The position numbers and the translations under genes are program-made. Below, piece by piece: positions 45,101-54,568 of a stretch of DNA of 64,000 nt. Source of the DNA: Camellia lanceoleosa (taxonomy: Eukaryota; Streptophyta; Magnoliopsida; Ericales; Theaceae); the NCBI GenBank assembly GCA_025200525.1, contig CM045761.1, forward strand, positions 37,208,190 through 37,272,189. Direction: 5' to 3'. The notes beneath the pieces were generated by a model that did no database searches, had not been told where the DNA came from, and saw only the letters and a program-made list of their open reading frames with translations. Position 1 is the first letter of the stretch. Every line of letters starts with the position of its first letter.

Positions 45101-48100
45101 AAAAATATTGATATTGTTCTCCTCCAAGAGACCAAGTTATCAAGTTGTACTCAGAGAGAGATTAAAGCCCTATGGCCAAAAGCCAATATGGATTACTCGT
45201 ATGTTGATTCAGATGGGAATTCAGGAGGTTTGCTTTGCATTTGGGATCCAAGGATTTTTCAACTCTCAGATAGCTGCTGCAATAGGAACTTTTTACTTCT
45301 TACAGGTACTATTCTCAATTCCTTTGATTGTGTCCTAGTAAATGTATATGCTCCTAATGTAGTGGATAGGAGAAGGAAGCTTTGGGATACTCTACTAGGG
45401 TTGAAAACAGTTTCCTCTAAGCCCTGGTGCCTTGGTGGTGATTTTAATGAAATCAGATGTGTGGGTGAGAGGTTAGGCTGCTCTAGAAGAGAAAGGGGTA
45501 TGCAGGAATTTAATAGCTTCATTGAGTCAAGTGAATTGTCAGAAGTTCCTTTGCTGGGTAGGAAGTATACTTGGTGCAGTGCTCAAGAAGGGGTGAAGTG
45601 GAGCAAGTTAGACAGGTTTCTAGTAAATCCAGAATGGTTAGAAGTGTTTAAACTCAATCTGTGGGGTTTGCCTAGAACTTTATCAGACCACTGTCCTTTA
45701 ATCCTCATGGAGGAGGAGAGGGATTGGGGCCCTAGACCTTTTAGATTCATCAATGCCTGGTTGTTACACCATCAGTTCTCATCTTTTTTTGAGAAAGTCT
45801 GGAAGGAGGCTAGAGTAGATGGGTGGGCTGGTTTCATTCTTCTAAGCAAACTTAAATTGCTGCGAGAGGCTTTGCGAATTTGGAATAGAGAAGTTTTTGG
45901 GGATGTCTCAACCAATCTTAAGAATGCTGAAGAGGAGTTGAACAGGCTTGATTTGCTAGCAGAAACAAGAGCTTTAGTAGACTCGGAGAAGGCTAGGGCA
46001 AAAGAGGTGAATAGTGAGGTTTGGAAGCTAAGTAGAAGGGCTGAGTGGTTATGGCTTCAAAAAGCGAGACTGGACTGGACTTTGAAGGGGGATAAGAATA
46101 CCAGATATTTCCATGTAATGGCCACCAATAGGCAAAGCAAGAATGGGCTCAATTCTGTTACTGTTGGGGAAAGGGTGGTTGAAGACCCTGGGGAAGTTAA
46201 ACTAGAAGTGTGTCGTCACTTTAAGAAGCACTTCTCAGAGGATTGGAAAGTTAGACCATCCCTCGCTGGCGTTTTCAGATCTGTTAGGAATAGCCAGGTA
46301 TTCGAAATGTTAGAAGCAGAATTTGCAGAGGAAGAACTATGGGAGGCCATAAAAAATTGTGATGGTAACAAAGCTCCAGGCCCCGATGGGTTTAACCTGT
46401 TGTGCTTTCAGAAACATTGGAAGTTGATGAAGGGGGATGTGATCCAATTTATGAAGGAGTTTCATACTCATGGTAAGCTAGTTAGGGGCATCAACAGTTC
46501 TTTTATAACCTTAGTGCCTAAAAAAGAGAATGCAGGGGGGTTGGGAGATTTTAGGCCCATAAGTCTTGTAGGGTCTCTGTACAAAATTTTGTCAAAGGTG
46601 TTATCTTGTAGACTTAGAAAGGTTTTGCCTGAAATAATTAGCGAAGCTCAATCTGCCTTCCTTCGTGGCAGGAATATTTTGGATGGAGTCCTTATAGCTA
46701 ATGAGGTGGTTGATGGGTGGAAAAAAGCCAAAAGTAAGGGTGTGCTTTTGAAACTCGACTTTGAAAAAGCCTTCGATTCTGTCAATTGGGAATTCCTCTT
46801 CTCTATGTTGTCCAGATTTGGTTTTGGTATTAGGTGGATTACTTGGATTAAGGAATGTGTTTCTACTGCTAGGCTATCGGTCCTTGTGAATGGATCTCCA
46901 ACTGAAGAATTCTCTCCCCAAAAAGGTCTAAGGCAGGGTGATCCCCTCTCTCCTTTCCTATTCATTATAGTGGCAGAGTGCCTGAATGTTCTTTCATCCA
47001 GAGCTTTAGATATGAATTTAATTAAGGGGGTTAAGGTAGGGGCTAATAATGTCCTGGTGTCTCATTTACAATTTGCAGATGACTCTATCCTATTCTGTGA
47101 GGCTGATATTGGGGAAATAGTCAATGTTAAAAGGATCCTTCGTTGCTTTGAGCTAGTTTCAGGGTTGAAAATTAATTATCATAAGAGTGTGGTTTGTGGA
47201 GTAGGAGTGGACCCTGTAGTCCTGGTAGATTTTGCTGCCAAGCTGAATTGCAAGACTGGCTCATTACCTTTGACTTATCTTGGGCTCCCCTTGGGGGTGA
47301 GTCCTAGTAAGAGGAAGTTCTGGTTACCAGTTATTGAGAAAGTTAAAGCTAGGCTGGCAAGTTGGAAGAGGAGAATGTTGTCTTTTGCGGGTAGATTGGC
47401 TTTGATTAAGTCTGCCCTCTCTTGCTTACCAGTCTACTATTTATCTCTGTTTAGAATGCCGGAGGGTGTGGCTAAGGACTTTGAAAGAATCCAAGCCGCT
47501 TTTTTATGGGGTGGCTCGGATCTAAAAAGGAAGGTTCATCTAGTCAAATGGGAGGAGGTTACCAAAAGTATTGATAATGGAGGGTTGGGCGTTAGGAAGG
47601 TTAGAGTTGCTAATTCCTGTCTGTTACTGAAGTGGTGGTGGAGGTTTGCTTGTGAGTCTAAAGCTCTGTGGAGAAGAGTAATTTGCAGTAAATACAACAT
47701 TGAGGAGTGCTGTTGGTTGCCAAATTCTGGTGATAGCTGGAGGCAGTCAAAATTATGGCGAGACATTACCTCTTTGGCCTCTCTCTACCCCTCCATGTCG
47801 GCGTGTTTTCTTAATAATTTCACAGTGCAGGTGGGAGATGGCTGTAGAGTAAGATTTTGGGAGGATATGTGGTGTGATGGCCACCATTTGCGAGTTGAAT
47901 TTCCTAGACTATTCAGTTTGTCAAAAGAAAAGAAAGGAGCTCTTAGACTTTTTGTTGATCTAAAAGCACCCTCAGGGGAGTGGAACTTATTATTCAGAAG
48001 AGAGTTGTTTGAATGGGAAAGAGTTGATTTGCTGAGATTGGTCTCTATTATCTCTCGTGGTCCCTTAATTAGGATGGAGAGAGTTGATTACCCAAAGTGG

Positions 48101-51100
48101 TCAGCCACATCATCAGGTCTCTTTTCAGTAGCTTCTCTGTATCAGCACCGTTCAAGTGGTGATGGAAACCAACTAGGTGCTCCTAGAATGCTGTGGAATA
48201 AGGTCTTACCCCCTAAAGTCCAGTTTTTTGGCTGGCTTGCTTGGAAACATAAGATTAAGACCTCTGCGTTCCTTCAGAAAATTGGGGCCCTCCCTAGAGG
48301 ATCATCTACCCTGTGTTGCTTTTGTAAGCATGATGAGGAGTCGGTGTTACATGTGCTCCTCCATTGCCATTTTGTGTGGAAGGTATGGTCGTCCTTGCTA
48401 GAATGGTGGGGTCTGTATTGGGCAATGCCTGACACAGTTGACAGTTTGTTTCAGTGGTGGGAGGGTGGTAAGCTTCAGAAGAGAGAAAAGGCGATTTGGA
48501 GATGCATTCCTCTTGTAACCCTTTGGTCTCTTTGGAAGCAAAGAAATGACTGTGTATTCAACAACGCTGTAGCTGATGTAGAGACTCTCTCTGATCTAGT
48601 TAAGCATAGAGTGGCTCTTTGGCTAAGTACACCCTCTAGGCAGTGGCAGTATCCTATTCATGATTTTGTTTTCAATCTCCCTCAGATTAGAAGGTGTATC
48701 GATGAGAGTTTAATCTTTCTTTGGGTTGTTTTACCTTGATAGTTGGTTCTTGAGTGCAGTATAGGCTTTGGGTTGGTCTTTCTTTGGTTCTCTCTTTGGG
48801 TTGGGTCGGATGGTCATTGGATTGTCTCCTCGACTAGAAGGTCTTTGGGTTGGGTTAGTGCCTCTTGGTTCTCTCTTTGGGTTGGGTTGGTCTGCCTACT
48901 GTATCAATAGAGTTATTGCTGCTGGGTTGGTCTGCCTACTGGTTCTCTGCTGGGTTGGGTCTGGATGGCTATTGGATTTGGGTCTGGATGGCTATTGTAC
49001 ACCTGTGTTTTATCCTCCTCTTTGGTGGAGTCATATTGGTCAAGCATCGCTTGGTCAGCCGGTGTACATAGCGGTGCAAAGATAGCGACTTTTGTGTGTC
49101 AAGAACTTGGCAGATGGGTTTGGAAGTTGGCTGCTGCTGGTGTCTTGTAGATGGGTTTGGAAAGCTTCAGTTGATCGTTGGAGTTGGTTCTTCTTCTTTG
49201 GTGTAGTCTGAGATAGTAGGTATGTGGTCAGTTTTTCTTTGTTTGGTATTGTTTGATCCGCAATGGTAGTGTGTCTTTGGTTTACGCATAATGCATCTTT
49301 TTGGTTGCAGATATATCCTAGTGTGTGTGTTCTTCTTTGCATTGGTAGTGTTTGACCGCAATTCTTTGGTTATATAGAAATTCATTCGCTTTTGGTGCTA
49401 ATGAGCTCTGGATTGGTGCTATCCTGTTTGTGATCCTTTCTTTTTTGTATTCCTTTCTCTTCCTGTTTTGCTCTTCGTTGGTCTCTCACCAACTTGGAGG
49501 TTGGAGCTTTTTAGCCCCGACCTCCTCTTTATTGATGTAGTTTTCCATACTCTGTATGTGTTCCTTTCATCAATAAAGTCTTTTTCTTTTGCCGATCAAA
49601 AATAAATAAATAAATAAATAAATGTACAAAGGAAGACACTAACAACACAAAAATTATACCACATAAATGGCATGAAAATTGTGAGGCTTTAACCCATGTG
49701 AATGTTTTGTGTCCTTAGCAATTTCCATGTACAAATTAATGTAATGTCACTAAACATAAATCCTACTCATTCATTAACATTCTTAAAAAAATTTGTCACA
49801 AAAGTTCAACCCAATACTAAATAGGTTAGATTAGATTTGGGCTATATTTATGTTCACAGGCCTTGTCACACATACACACACACCCTAGGCCTCAACCCAA
49901 TAAGTTGTGCTTTCAGCTAGCTATGCTAATTGGAGCCAACTAGTTCACTCCCATCCCATGAACTATGAAGTATTGAACACTTTTCCTTCTCTCTGTTTGT
50001 TCCTTATGCTTTAATCTTTACCTTCTAATGTTCTTACCTTAGCAAACACATACTCATGCGAAAAAAAGGGCAAGGAAATGACATCAGAAAGAAGCTTTAA
50101 CCTTAAAATGTTTTGCCCATACTTCCAGTCTCAATTAAAGTTAACTCAAGTATTAGAGATATTTTTTTAATATAAAAACTGCACTTTTAAACCTATTCCT
50201 CTCTTTTAATATTGTCAAGATCAAGAAATTATTTACCGGCCCTAAGTCAAATTCATATTATATCTCAACTTGATAATTATTGATTTATATAATAAAATTT
50301 GTTATATTTATGTTAGTATTTTAAGAAAAAATAAAAATAATGTCAATTGATGAATAAAATAAAGCGCTGATTCAAAAATGGCTAATAATTTGTCAGGACC
50401 ATACTATTTAGCTTTCCCAACCAGCACCTAGTCTTGTCAATATCATATCACATCAATCATGCCATACTAAGATTTAACCAAAAAAAAAAAAAAAAGGGAT
50501 AAATTACACCAACACTCCTCGGAGAGTTTGATAATTATAGGCACATTCTTTCAAGTTTTCGAATTTTTCCACGACCAACCATTATTTTTAGGTTAAGTTT
50601 GGCATAAATTAAATAATACAAAAAGTTAAAAAGTCATTATCCTATTTAAGTCACATCATCTTATTTAAATCACATCACCTCTCTAATACATCACACCAAA
50701 CCCAATCCAAACCCAACTCATATAAGCCAATAAGTCAAAAAGTGCACTTTTTTAGAACATTCCAAACAAAGGCTTATCTAACAATAATATAGAAAAACAT
50801 GAGCCATTTTAGTTGTCTATTAAAAAACTAGATGCAAATTGTTGAAGCCACCATATTAAAAGATTTAATATGGTGAATTTTTCCTTATTCGGTTAAAATT
50901 TAGTCAAAATTAATGGGGGAGTGAAAAATGCAATTTTTCCATATCTGTAATGTTATGTCTTTGATAAGGGAATATTTATTAATTTAGACACTTGAGGGGC
51001 ATCATTGTAATTATAAAAAAAATCAGGGGTTTATTCATGAAGTATAGATAGATAAATAGAACAAATGTTCCCTAATTCATTGGTTTTTAGTTTTTTTTAC

Positions 51101-53859
51101 TTATTTTTATTTTTTTTTCATTATTTGGAGTTTTTTGTGACAAGTCTTGCCGACATGGTTTATAGTACATTAGGCCGACATGGTTTATAGCACATTAGGC
51201 CCCATAACTTTTTTAGTTAACTCAAGTTAATTTTGTTCTTTAATTGGTTAAATCATGGTTTCAAAATTTGGAAAAACAACAAATCAAGGCATTTGAAAAA
51301 ATATATATAACAAATACATGGAGATGCAAGTCCTTTTGTGTTAAAAAACACAACAAAAATTGTATCCGAGAAAGATTCTCATGTTTTGATAATTATTTGC
51401 CCTACCTCCACTTATTGGTAATTTTTCCTCAAAATTTTGGTAACCATTATGATATTGATCTAGTGTAGCATGTCCTTAAGTTACATGTTCAAGTTAATGA
51501 CGTTGTTGTGTTGTCAAGTTAATTATTATTATTATTTTATTATTATTATTATTATTATTATTTTGTTTCAAACTTTAAAATATCATAACTTTTATAGTAC
51601 ACATCAATTTTTGAAAATTTATATAATTAAAATCTCATCATCAACGTCAATCAAACAAGAATTAAATTTCTTAATATTAGAAATTTCATCGTTGCATTGT
51701 GAGAAATTGTGAAATTACACAACTTTTGTATGTGAGAAATTGCAAATTTCAATTTTTTGCACAAAAGCTATGAAATTTATTGTACAGAAACTGTGAAATT
51801 TTATGAAAATTGAAAATTTTCTTTATTTTTTAAAAATTATATATTTTTTTAATTTCTTTTTATGTTTGAGAAACTATGAAATTTCAAAATTTTTGTTATG
51901 GTAACTATGAGAATTTATGAAACTGATAAATTTTTTTGTTCTTCAAAATTTGCAAAATTTCTCAGATTCTACTATGAAATTTCTGGGGTTTCTTTTAAAT
52001 ATATATATATATATATATATATTTATTATAGATTTTGATGAATAAGTTCCAAATGTACATTTTATGAAAAAAGTAAGTTGTTACACAAGGTAAATGCGTA
52101 GTACATAATTTAAGTTGTTAAACAGATCTCACATTTTAACAATATAAAAGTATTTCGTTTAGGACTTGACACATGAAACTTAATCGATTAAGAGATATTT
52201 TGTGAGACTAAAGAAAGATAAAATAGATTAAATAAATCAATAATAACACAAAATATCACATGAAAATCATAACTATTTCATTTTTTTTTCTCACAAAAAA
52301 AAGTAAAAAAGTCAAAATAATTAAAAAAATTCTTCCTAAACGAACTCTTAATCTACTATAACTCTATGTTATGGACCTACTGAAAATTTCTTTAAAAAAA
52401 ATGATTATGCATACGGCAATCCCATAAGTTGTGATGGGAAGGGTTATGAAAGGGGACCATGAATATTAGGGATGTAAGAAAAATCGATAAAATCGAGCCA
52501 GTCAATGGAAACTAACCAAAATTTTAGTTTTTTTTTTTTTTTTTTTCATAATATACAGTATGTTTTGATTTTGAAACTTTTATACCGATACAAATCAAAC
52601 TGACAGAATATTATATTTAAATATTTTTATAGTATAATTTCTTAAACATTATATGTGAAATAACTAATATAATACACTTTTGTGATTAAAATTAGATAGA
52701 AAAACATTTATAGAGCAATTTTCACATATTTTTTTCTTTTATTTTTGATATAAAATTCTATAATCTATTATAAAATCTTTTAAAAATTCATGTAAAATTT
52801 TCTTGTACACCAAGTTGACAAAAGCGATAAAACCGAATTATAGCATACGGTTTGTATCGGTTTCTCAGTCATAAAACCGAAAGAATCGGTTCAATACTAT
52901 ATATATCCTCAACACCGACTAAATTGAACCGTTTACACTCCTAACAAATATTTGTCCAATATACATCAATCAATATCTCTTCAACTTACCTCTTAAATGC
53001 ATTTAAACAAATAATTTCTATAAGATGTTTTTTAACGTGTTTAAAATAGTTGTATATTCCATCTAAAAGGGTCAAGGTTATTTCTCAGTTTTGATGTTTG
53101 AAGTGGATGTCGAATTTGAGCGTTGGATGCTCGCCACATCAACGTTGTATTGGTTCAAACTTTATTCACTTATTTATAAACCAAGGTCTCGTTTGGCAAC
53201 ATTATTTTTTAGTTTAAAAGTTCAAAAGTCATTAAAAAAACTATAACATTAACAATTTATATTAAAAAATCAAAATTTTCTTTTTCTCTCTATTTTTTAC
53301 ACATCTTTTCATAAAAAATAAAAAAAATCATCTCAAATATAGTCACTTTGTTTGGTTTAGATTTTCTAAAAACATTTTTCAAAAAATTTTACTTTCTTAT
53401 TTTCCGTATTTTTTTAATTTTTATTGAATTTTTTAATATTTTAAGCAATTTTTTATTTTTATTTTTAGAAGCTTCTAACATAAATACACTTTTAAAAATA
53501 TAATTTTTGTGATAAAAATCTTTACAAAATTCACTAAATACCAAACATATAAAAAAAAAATAAAAATTCAGTATATTTTTCATATTTTTGTGTAATTATG
53601 AATTTTTTAAAAATATTTTACTTTTTAGATATATCTAAGTAAAGTGTATCAAAAAAAGTTTAAAAAAAAATACTTAAAATTTTAAAAATATTTACTTAAA
53701 AAAAACACGAAAAAAAAACTCAATTTTCAAAAAACTGAATTTAAAAAATTGAAACAAGACACAATGAGTAGTTTTTTTACCTTATATATTAATTAAAAAA
53801 TTAAAAAATTAATAAAATAATATATTTCCAAACGAAGTCTCAATTTTAGATCAAAGTAA

Positions 53860-53895
<36 letters not shown>

Positions 53896-54568
53896 TTGGG
53901 TTAATAAGTCAACAAAATTTTTCAACCAAACTGTTCCTCGTACCCGAATTAGAAAGAAGCCATATCCCACCTAAAAATAGGTAGAGGAAAAAGAAAAAAG
54001 GGGAAAGAAGACAACTCACCAACAATTGCAAACTCGATTGGCAAGGATGAAGTTGGTGTCCTGAAACTAAACTCGGGGCCTGAACCACCACACCTGTAGT
54101 AATACGTGGTGCTCGGCTCCAACGGTCCGATGGTGACGTGGTGGATATTACCAGAGGTGTAAAAGAAGTACTGATACTTTGTATGATCTCCGGTGGCCGA
54201 TGATTCGTACGTCCCCGATACCTTCCCGTATTCCACCATTGACGGCACTTGGTGACTGGTGGTGACATATGACACCCTCATGTGGTCTTTCCCAGCCAGT
54301 GATATATGAACCTAAAAAAATGATTGTATTTGAAGTTTTAAAAAATGGGTATGCATTGTTTGATCAAGAAAATTACTTTTTTTTTTTTTTTTTTTTGAGA
54401 GAGAGAGAGAGAGACCTGTTGTGGGTCAGATTCCGATCCTTTGTGGGCGGTGAAGATGACCGGCCGGGGAGGTTGACGGGTATACTTAGATGACGCAAGC
54501 GACTGATGAGAAAAGAAGAAGAAGAAGAAGAAGAAGAAGAAGAAGAAGAAGAAGCAGCATTTCGCCAT
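38932..54568 (-). CDS. PAP18: Purple acid phosphatase, PAP18-like (five exons)
   Basis: Metallophosphoesterase releasing phosphate from organic esters, secreted or vacuolar. Exons: 54568-54416, 54311-54020, 40563-39995, 39593-39505, 39160-38932; 1332 nt, 443 aa; all introns GT-AG and all phases agree. Residues 1-20: signal peptide with 14 Phe. Then the PAP N-terminal fibronectin-like domain (VHISLAGKDHMRVSY) and the catalytic domain with all five metal motifs: GDLGQ (Asp150), GDLSYAD (Asp177, Tyr180), GNHE (Asn210, His211), VLIHAPWY (His294) and AGHVHAYER (His331, His333). The C-terminal HAHWSWHRN matches the PAP18 subgroup better than PAP22. Length fits the low-molecular-weight PAP class. 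Intron 2 is 13456 bp and full of transposons; nothing in the coding sequence is broken. Start chosen because upstream in-frame Met (54646) would precede the signal peptide by 26 residues. Confidence 0.93.
39505..39593 (-). CDS. PAP18: PAP18-like exon 4
   Basis: Acceptor TCCATTGCAG|ACTAGG, donor TTCAA|GTAAGT. Codes TRVYNKKADPCGPVHVTIGD and GGNREGLAF. Confidence 0.92.
39629..39854. repeat. MITE in PAP18 intron 3
   Basis: Ends TAAGCCTTCGTTTGGCAT and TCTCAAACGAATCCTAA are an imperfect inverted pair. The body shares TGTCACATTCAAA(T/C)TATAATC with the MITE at 61925-62144, so both belong to one family. No ORF. Confidence 0.6.
39995..40563 (-). CDS. PAP18: PAP18-like exon 3 (catalytic core)
   Basis: Acceptor TTGAGACAG|GTGATC, donor AGATTT|GTAAGT. 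Codes residues 149-338 with all five metal-binding motifs. The upstream intron has only 36 nt of non-transposon sequence before the acceptor. Confidence 0.95.
40600..42610. mobile_element. CACTA-like non-autonomous element in PAP18 intron 2
   Basis: Ends CACTACAACATTTTC (40600) and TTTTTGTTGTAGTG (42610); flanked by AGT on both sides (40597-40599, 42611-42613). The subterminal regions carry many GTGCCAC, GTGACATTT and TGCCACTA motifs, different from the GGCGAC motif of the 31061 family. Two tandem ~167-bp units lie at its 3' end (about 42275-42610). The centre (41190-41831) is a piece of a GGCGACTAAA-type CACTA ending CCTATAGTG, so elements of two families are nested. Confidence 0.8.
40968..41062 (-). 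repeat. tRNA-like segment, possible SINE relic
   Basis: On the minus strand, GGTGTAGTGGGAAGAG resembles an A box region and GCGGTTCAAGTCTCTGC contains a good B box (GGTTCAAGTCT) about 45 nt later. No complete cloverleaf could be drawn by eye, so this is not called a tRNA gene. Confidence 0.35.
42930..44978 (+). CDS. L1 ORF1 protein, RNA-binding
   Basis: 682 aa. Binds the LINE transcript to form the transposition particle. Residues about 26-105 form an RRM (LFTVFVDNIPNSMDPKRLYK ... SRFGFVRFDCP with the RNP1 core). A DUF4283-like block follows (WLSCYGIPLDLWSSSTLAKI near residues 250-270). The C-terminal half is low-complexity with a local duplication (NEA(Y/S)QKEEGQV twice, near residues 450-475), then basic. 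I see no CCHC zinc knuckle, which some plant L1 ORF1 proteins have. The frame is intact and ends 45 nt before the ORF2 ATG. Confidence 0.9.
   Translation: MQQGGWVPVLNRRGRQDTRNHGPRKGLFTVFVDNIPNSMDPKRLYKLFLKFGIVKDVFIPQKRRKVKNSRFGFVRFDCPVAMEMAIQKANGLWVDDKALEVKSAEYGHERARPRVNPHIPVEGLTNHRLNNTGGGRNVAQLRSHLSFAEAVAGKSSPDRGSIIVEVDEVGNGWLHESVIIRLKTKRCAQELQEELKIQGVGEVLVREGGGRDVVVTFNSKEEKKSKMPLFYPWIQDWSEFITEWNAGLILDQERGVWLSCYGIPLDLWSSSTLAKIGSLWGEVLNFEGDVSNPTTFRSAKIRIATKHMELINKVITLKCNGKLHSVRVCEEPRVVSEVVKEVCKCKLHLEEGSGFFISTDQGPLDKLSDEKVKMYDGAAESVAEMARRNELDHVSETYQLRKEVELDEENGLLHTSAVDDSLHYSGKEHGASDEEAMMVLGSPEKGVNEAYQKEEGQVFFNGACGVNEASQKEEGQVYSPGSIQSRSGSGANRPGINLEVFLGQALTINCGPSENVGRADPEHSPPITSGAARPNEETIKSRPNVLCSKLSQHKLRKDMLTEKKGSKGNGKRGEKKTLGHCNQKQIGGFSGFVRNMNQISASSSKKGSKGIMSRPAVAASVSSSSYGSSAEEGRLFRDEARATLHMGRLLGINYEGKEEEALQKITEMERKDLGRMIESQRS
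45023..48739 (+). CDS. L1 ORF2 protein: endonuclease and reverse transcriptase
   Basis: 1238 aa from ATG 45023. An upstream in-frame GTG (44975) overlapping the ORF1 stop was not used, because MKILSWNCRGLG is the canonical endonuclease start. Endonuclease (about 1-230): LLQETK, VNVYAPN, GGDFNEIR, KLDRFLV, SDHCPL. RT (about 440-770): NKAPGPDGF, FRPISLVGSLYKI, KLDFEKAFDSV, GLRQGDPLSP, the catalytic FADD near residue 683, TYLGLPLG. C-terminal zf-RVT domain (about 1030-1140) with CCFC and HVLLHCHFVW. Nicks target DNA and primes cDNA synthesis in place. All motifs intact, so it could be active. Confidence 0.95.
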   Translation: MKILSWNCRGLGRREKKGKIRSMIKDKNIDIVLLQETKLSSCTQREIKALWPKANMDYSYVDSDGNSGGLLCIWDPRIFQLSDSCCNRNFLLLTGTILNSFDCVLVNVYAPNVVDRRRKLWDTLLGLKTVSSKPWCLGGDFNEIRCVGERLGCSRRERGMQEFNSFIESSELSEVPLLGRKYTWCSAQEGVKWSKLDRFLVNPEWLEVFKLNLWGLPRTLSDHCPLILMEEERDWGPRPFRFINAWLLHHQFSSFFEKVWKEARVDGWAGFILLSKLKLLREALRIWNREVFGDVSTNLKNAEEELNRLDLLAETRALVDSEKARAKEVNSEVWKLSRRAEWLWLQKARLDWTLKGDKNTRYFHVMATNRQSKNGLNSVTVGERVVEDPGEVKLEVCRHFKKHFSEDWKVRPSLAGVFRSVRNSQVFEMLEAEFAEEELWEAIKNCDGNKAPGPDGFNLLCFQKHWKLMKGDVIQFMKEFHTHGKLVRGINSSFITLVPKKENAGGLGDFRPISLVGSLYKILSKVLSCRLRKVLPEIISEAQSAFLRGRNILDGVLIANEVVDGWKKAKSKGVLLKLDFEKAFDSVNWEFLFSMLSRFGFGIRWITWIKECVSTARLSVLVNGSPTEEFSPQKGLRQGDPLSPFLFIIVAECLNVLSSRALDMNLIKGVKVGANNVLVSHLQFADDSILFCEADIGEIVNVKRILRCFELVSGLKINYHKSVVCGVGVDPVVLVDFAAKLNCKTGSLPLTYLGLPLGVSPSKRKFWLPVIEKVKARLASWKRRMLSFAGRLALIKSALSCLPVYYLSLFRMPEGVAKDFERIQAAFLWGGSDLKRKVHLVKWEEVTKSIDNGGLGVRKVRVANSCLLLKWWWRFACESKALWRRVICSKYNIEECCWLPNSGDSWRQSKLWRDITSLASLYPSMSACFLNNFTVQVGDGCRVRFWEDMWCDGHHLRVEFPRLFSLSKEKKGALRLFVDLKAPSGEWNLLFRRELFEWERVDLLRLVSIISRGPLIRMERVDYPKWSATSSGLFSVASLYQHRSSGDGNQLGAPRMLWNKVLPPKVQFFGWLAWKHKIKTSAFLQKIGALPRGSSTLCCFCKHDEESVLHVLLHCHFVWKVWSSLLEWWGLYWAMPDTVDSLFQWWEGGKLQKREKAIWRCIPLVTLWSLWKQRNDCVFNNAVADVETLSDLVKHRVALWLSTPSRQWQYPIHDFVFNLPQIRRCIDESLIFLWVVLP
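49477..49522 (+). promoter_or_regulatory. Twin hairpins at the 3' end of the L1
   Basis: GTTGGT-5 nt-ACCAAC (49477-49493) is followed at once by GGTTGGAGC-six nt-GCCCCGACC (49499-49522). The second L1 keeps both structures (60281-60297, 60303-60328) with different loops and partly different stems. Likely the recognition signal for the LINE reverse transcriptase. Confidence 0.6.
49636..50590. other. Intron 2 sequence without recognisable features
   Basis: AT-rich, with no frame worth reporting. It looks like original intron sequence. From 50495 a GGATAAATTACACCAACACTC terminus resembles the ends of foldback MITEs such as the one at 21620; a possible partner (GGGGCATCATTGTAATTAT) is near 50997. 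Confidence 0.4.
50592..50778. repeat. Small MITE in PAP18 intron 2
   Basis: Ends TTAAGTTTGGCATAAATT and ATTCCAAACAAAGGCTTA form an imperfect inverted pair around an AT-rich core with repeated (A)ATCACATCA(C/T)CT. No ORF. Confidence 0.5.
51010..52466. other. AT-rich intron sequence with microsatellites
   Basis: (TTA)n at about 51521-51563 and (AT)n at about 52003-52023. 51690-52000 repeats GAAATT(G/T)(T/C)GAAATT-like words. No gene or clear transposon border seen. Confidence 0.4.
52467..52942. repeat. MITE-like element in PAP18 intron 2
   Basis: Left end TAGGGATGTAAGAAAAATCG and right end CCGTTTACACTCCTA match as inverted termini (TAGG(G/A)(A/G)TGTAA). Internal CGGTTT and AACCG words recur, as in many AT-rich hAT-like MITEs. 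No ORF. Confidence 0.4.
53183..53842. repeat. MITE in PAP18 intron 2 near exon 2
   Basis: Ends AGGTCTCGTTTGGCAAC and TTTCCAAACGAAGTCTC are an inverted pair. The body is extremely A/T-rich. An (AAT)n microsatellite follows at 53863-53894. No ORF. Confidence 0.55.
54020..54311 (-). CDS. PAP18: PAP18-like exon 2 (N-terminal domain)
   Basis: Acceptor TTTTTTTAG|GTTCAT, donor GTTG|GTGAGT, phase 1 at its 3' end. Codes the N-terminal domain up to EFAIVG; the first metal motif is completed across the intron. Confidence 0.92.
54416..54568 (-). CDS. PAP18: PAP18-like exon 1 (signal peptide)
   Basis: 51 codons. MAKCC is followed by 13 TTC and one TTT codon, then SHQSLASS. Donor CAACAG|GTCTCT is weaker than consensus; intron 1 (104 nt) holds a T-run and (GA)n. 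Confidence 0.85.

Larger units (their letters stand above)
42907..49617 (+). mobile_element. Full-length L1-type LINE in PAP18 intron 2
   Basis: Flanked by an 18-bp perfect duplication ATAAATGTACAAAGGAAG (42889-42906, 49618-49635). Contains ORF1, ORF2, a 3' UTR of about 880 nt ending AATAAAGTC ... GCCGATC and an (AAAT)n tail. Both ORFs are uninterrupted. The 5' UTR is only 23 nt, so a slight 5' truncation cannot be excluded. It is opposite in orientation to PAP18, so its polyadenylation signals do not read in the gene's sense. Confidence 0.95.

Noticed and set aside
42989..45135. Antisense frames over L1 ORF1/ORF2
   Set aside because: Shadows of the coding strand.
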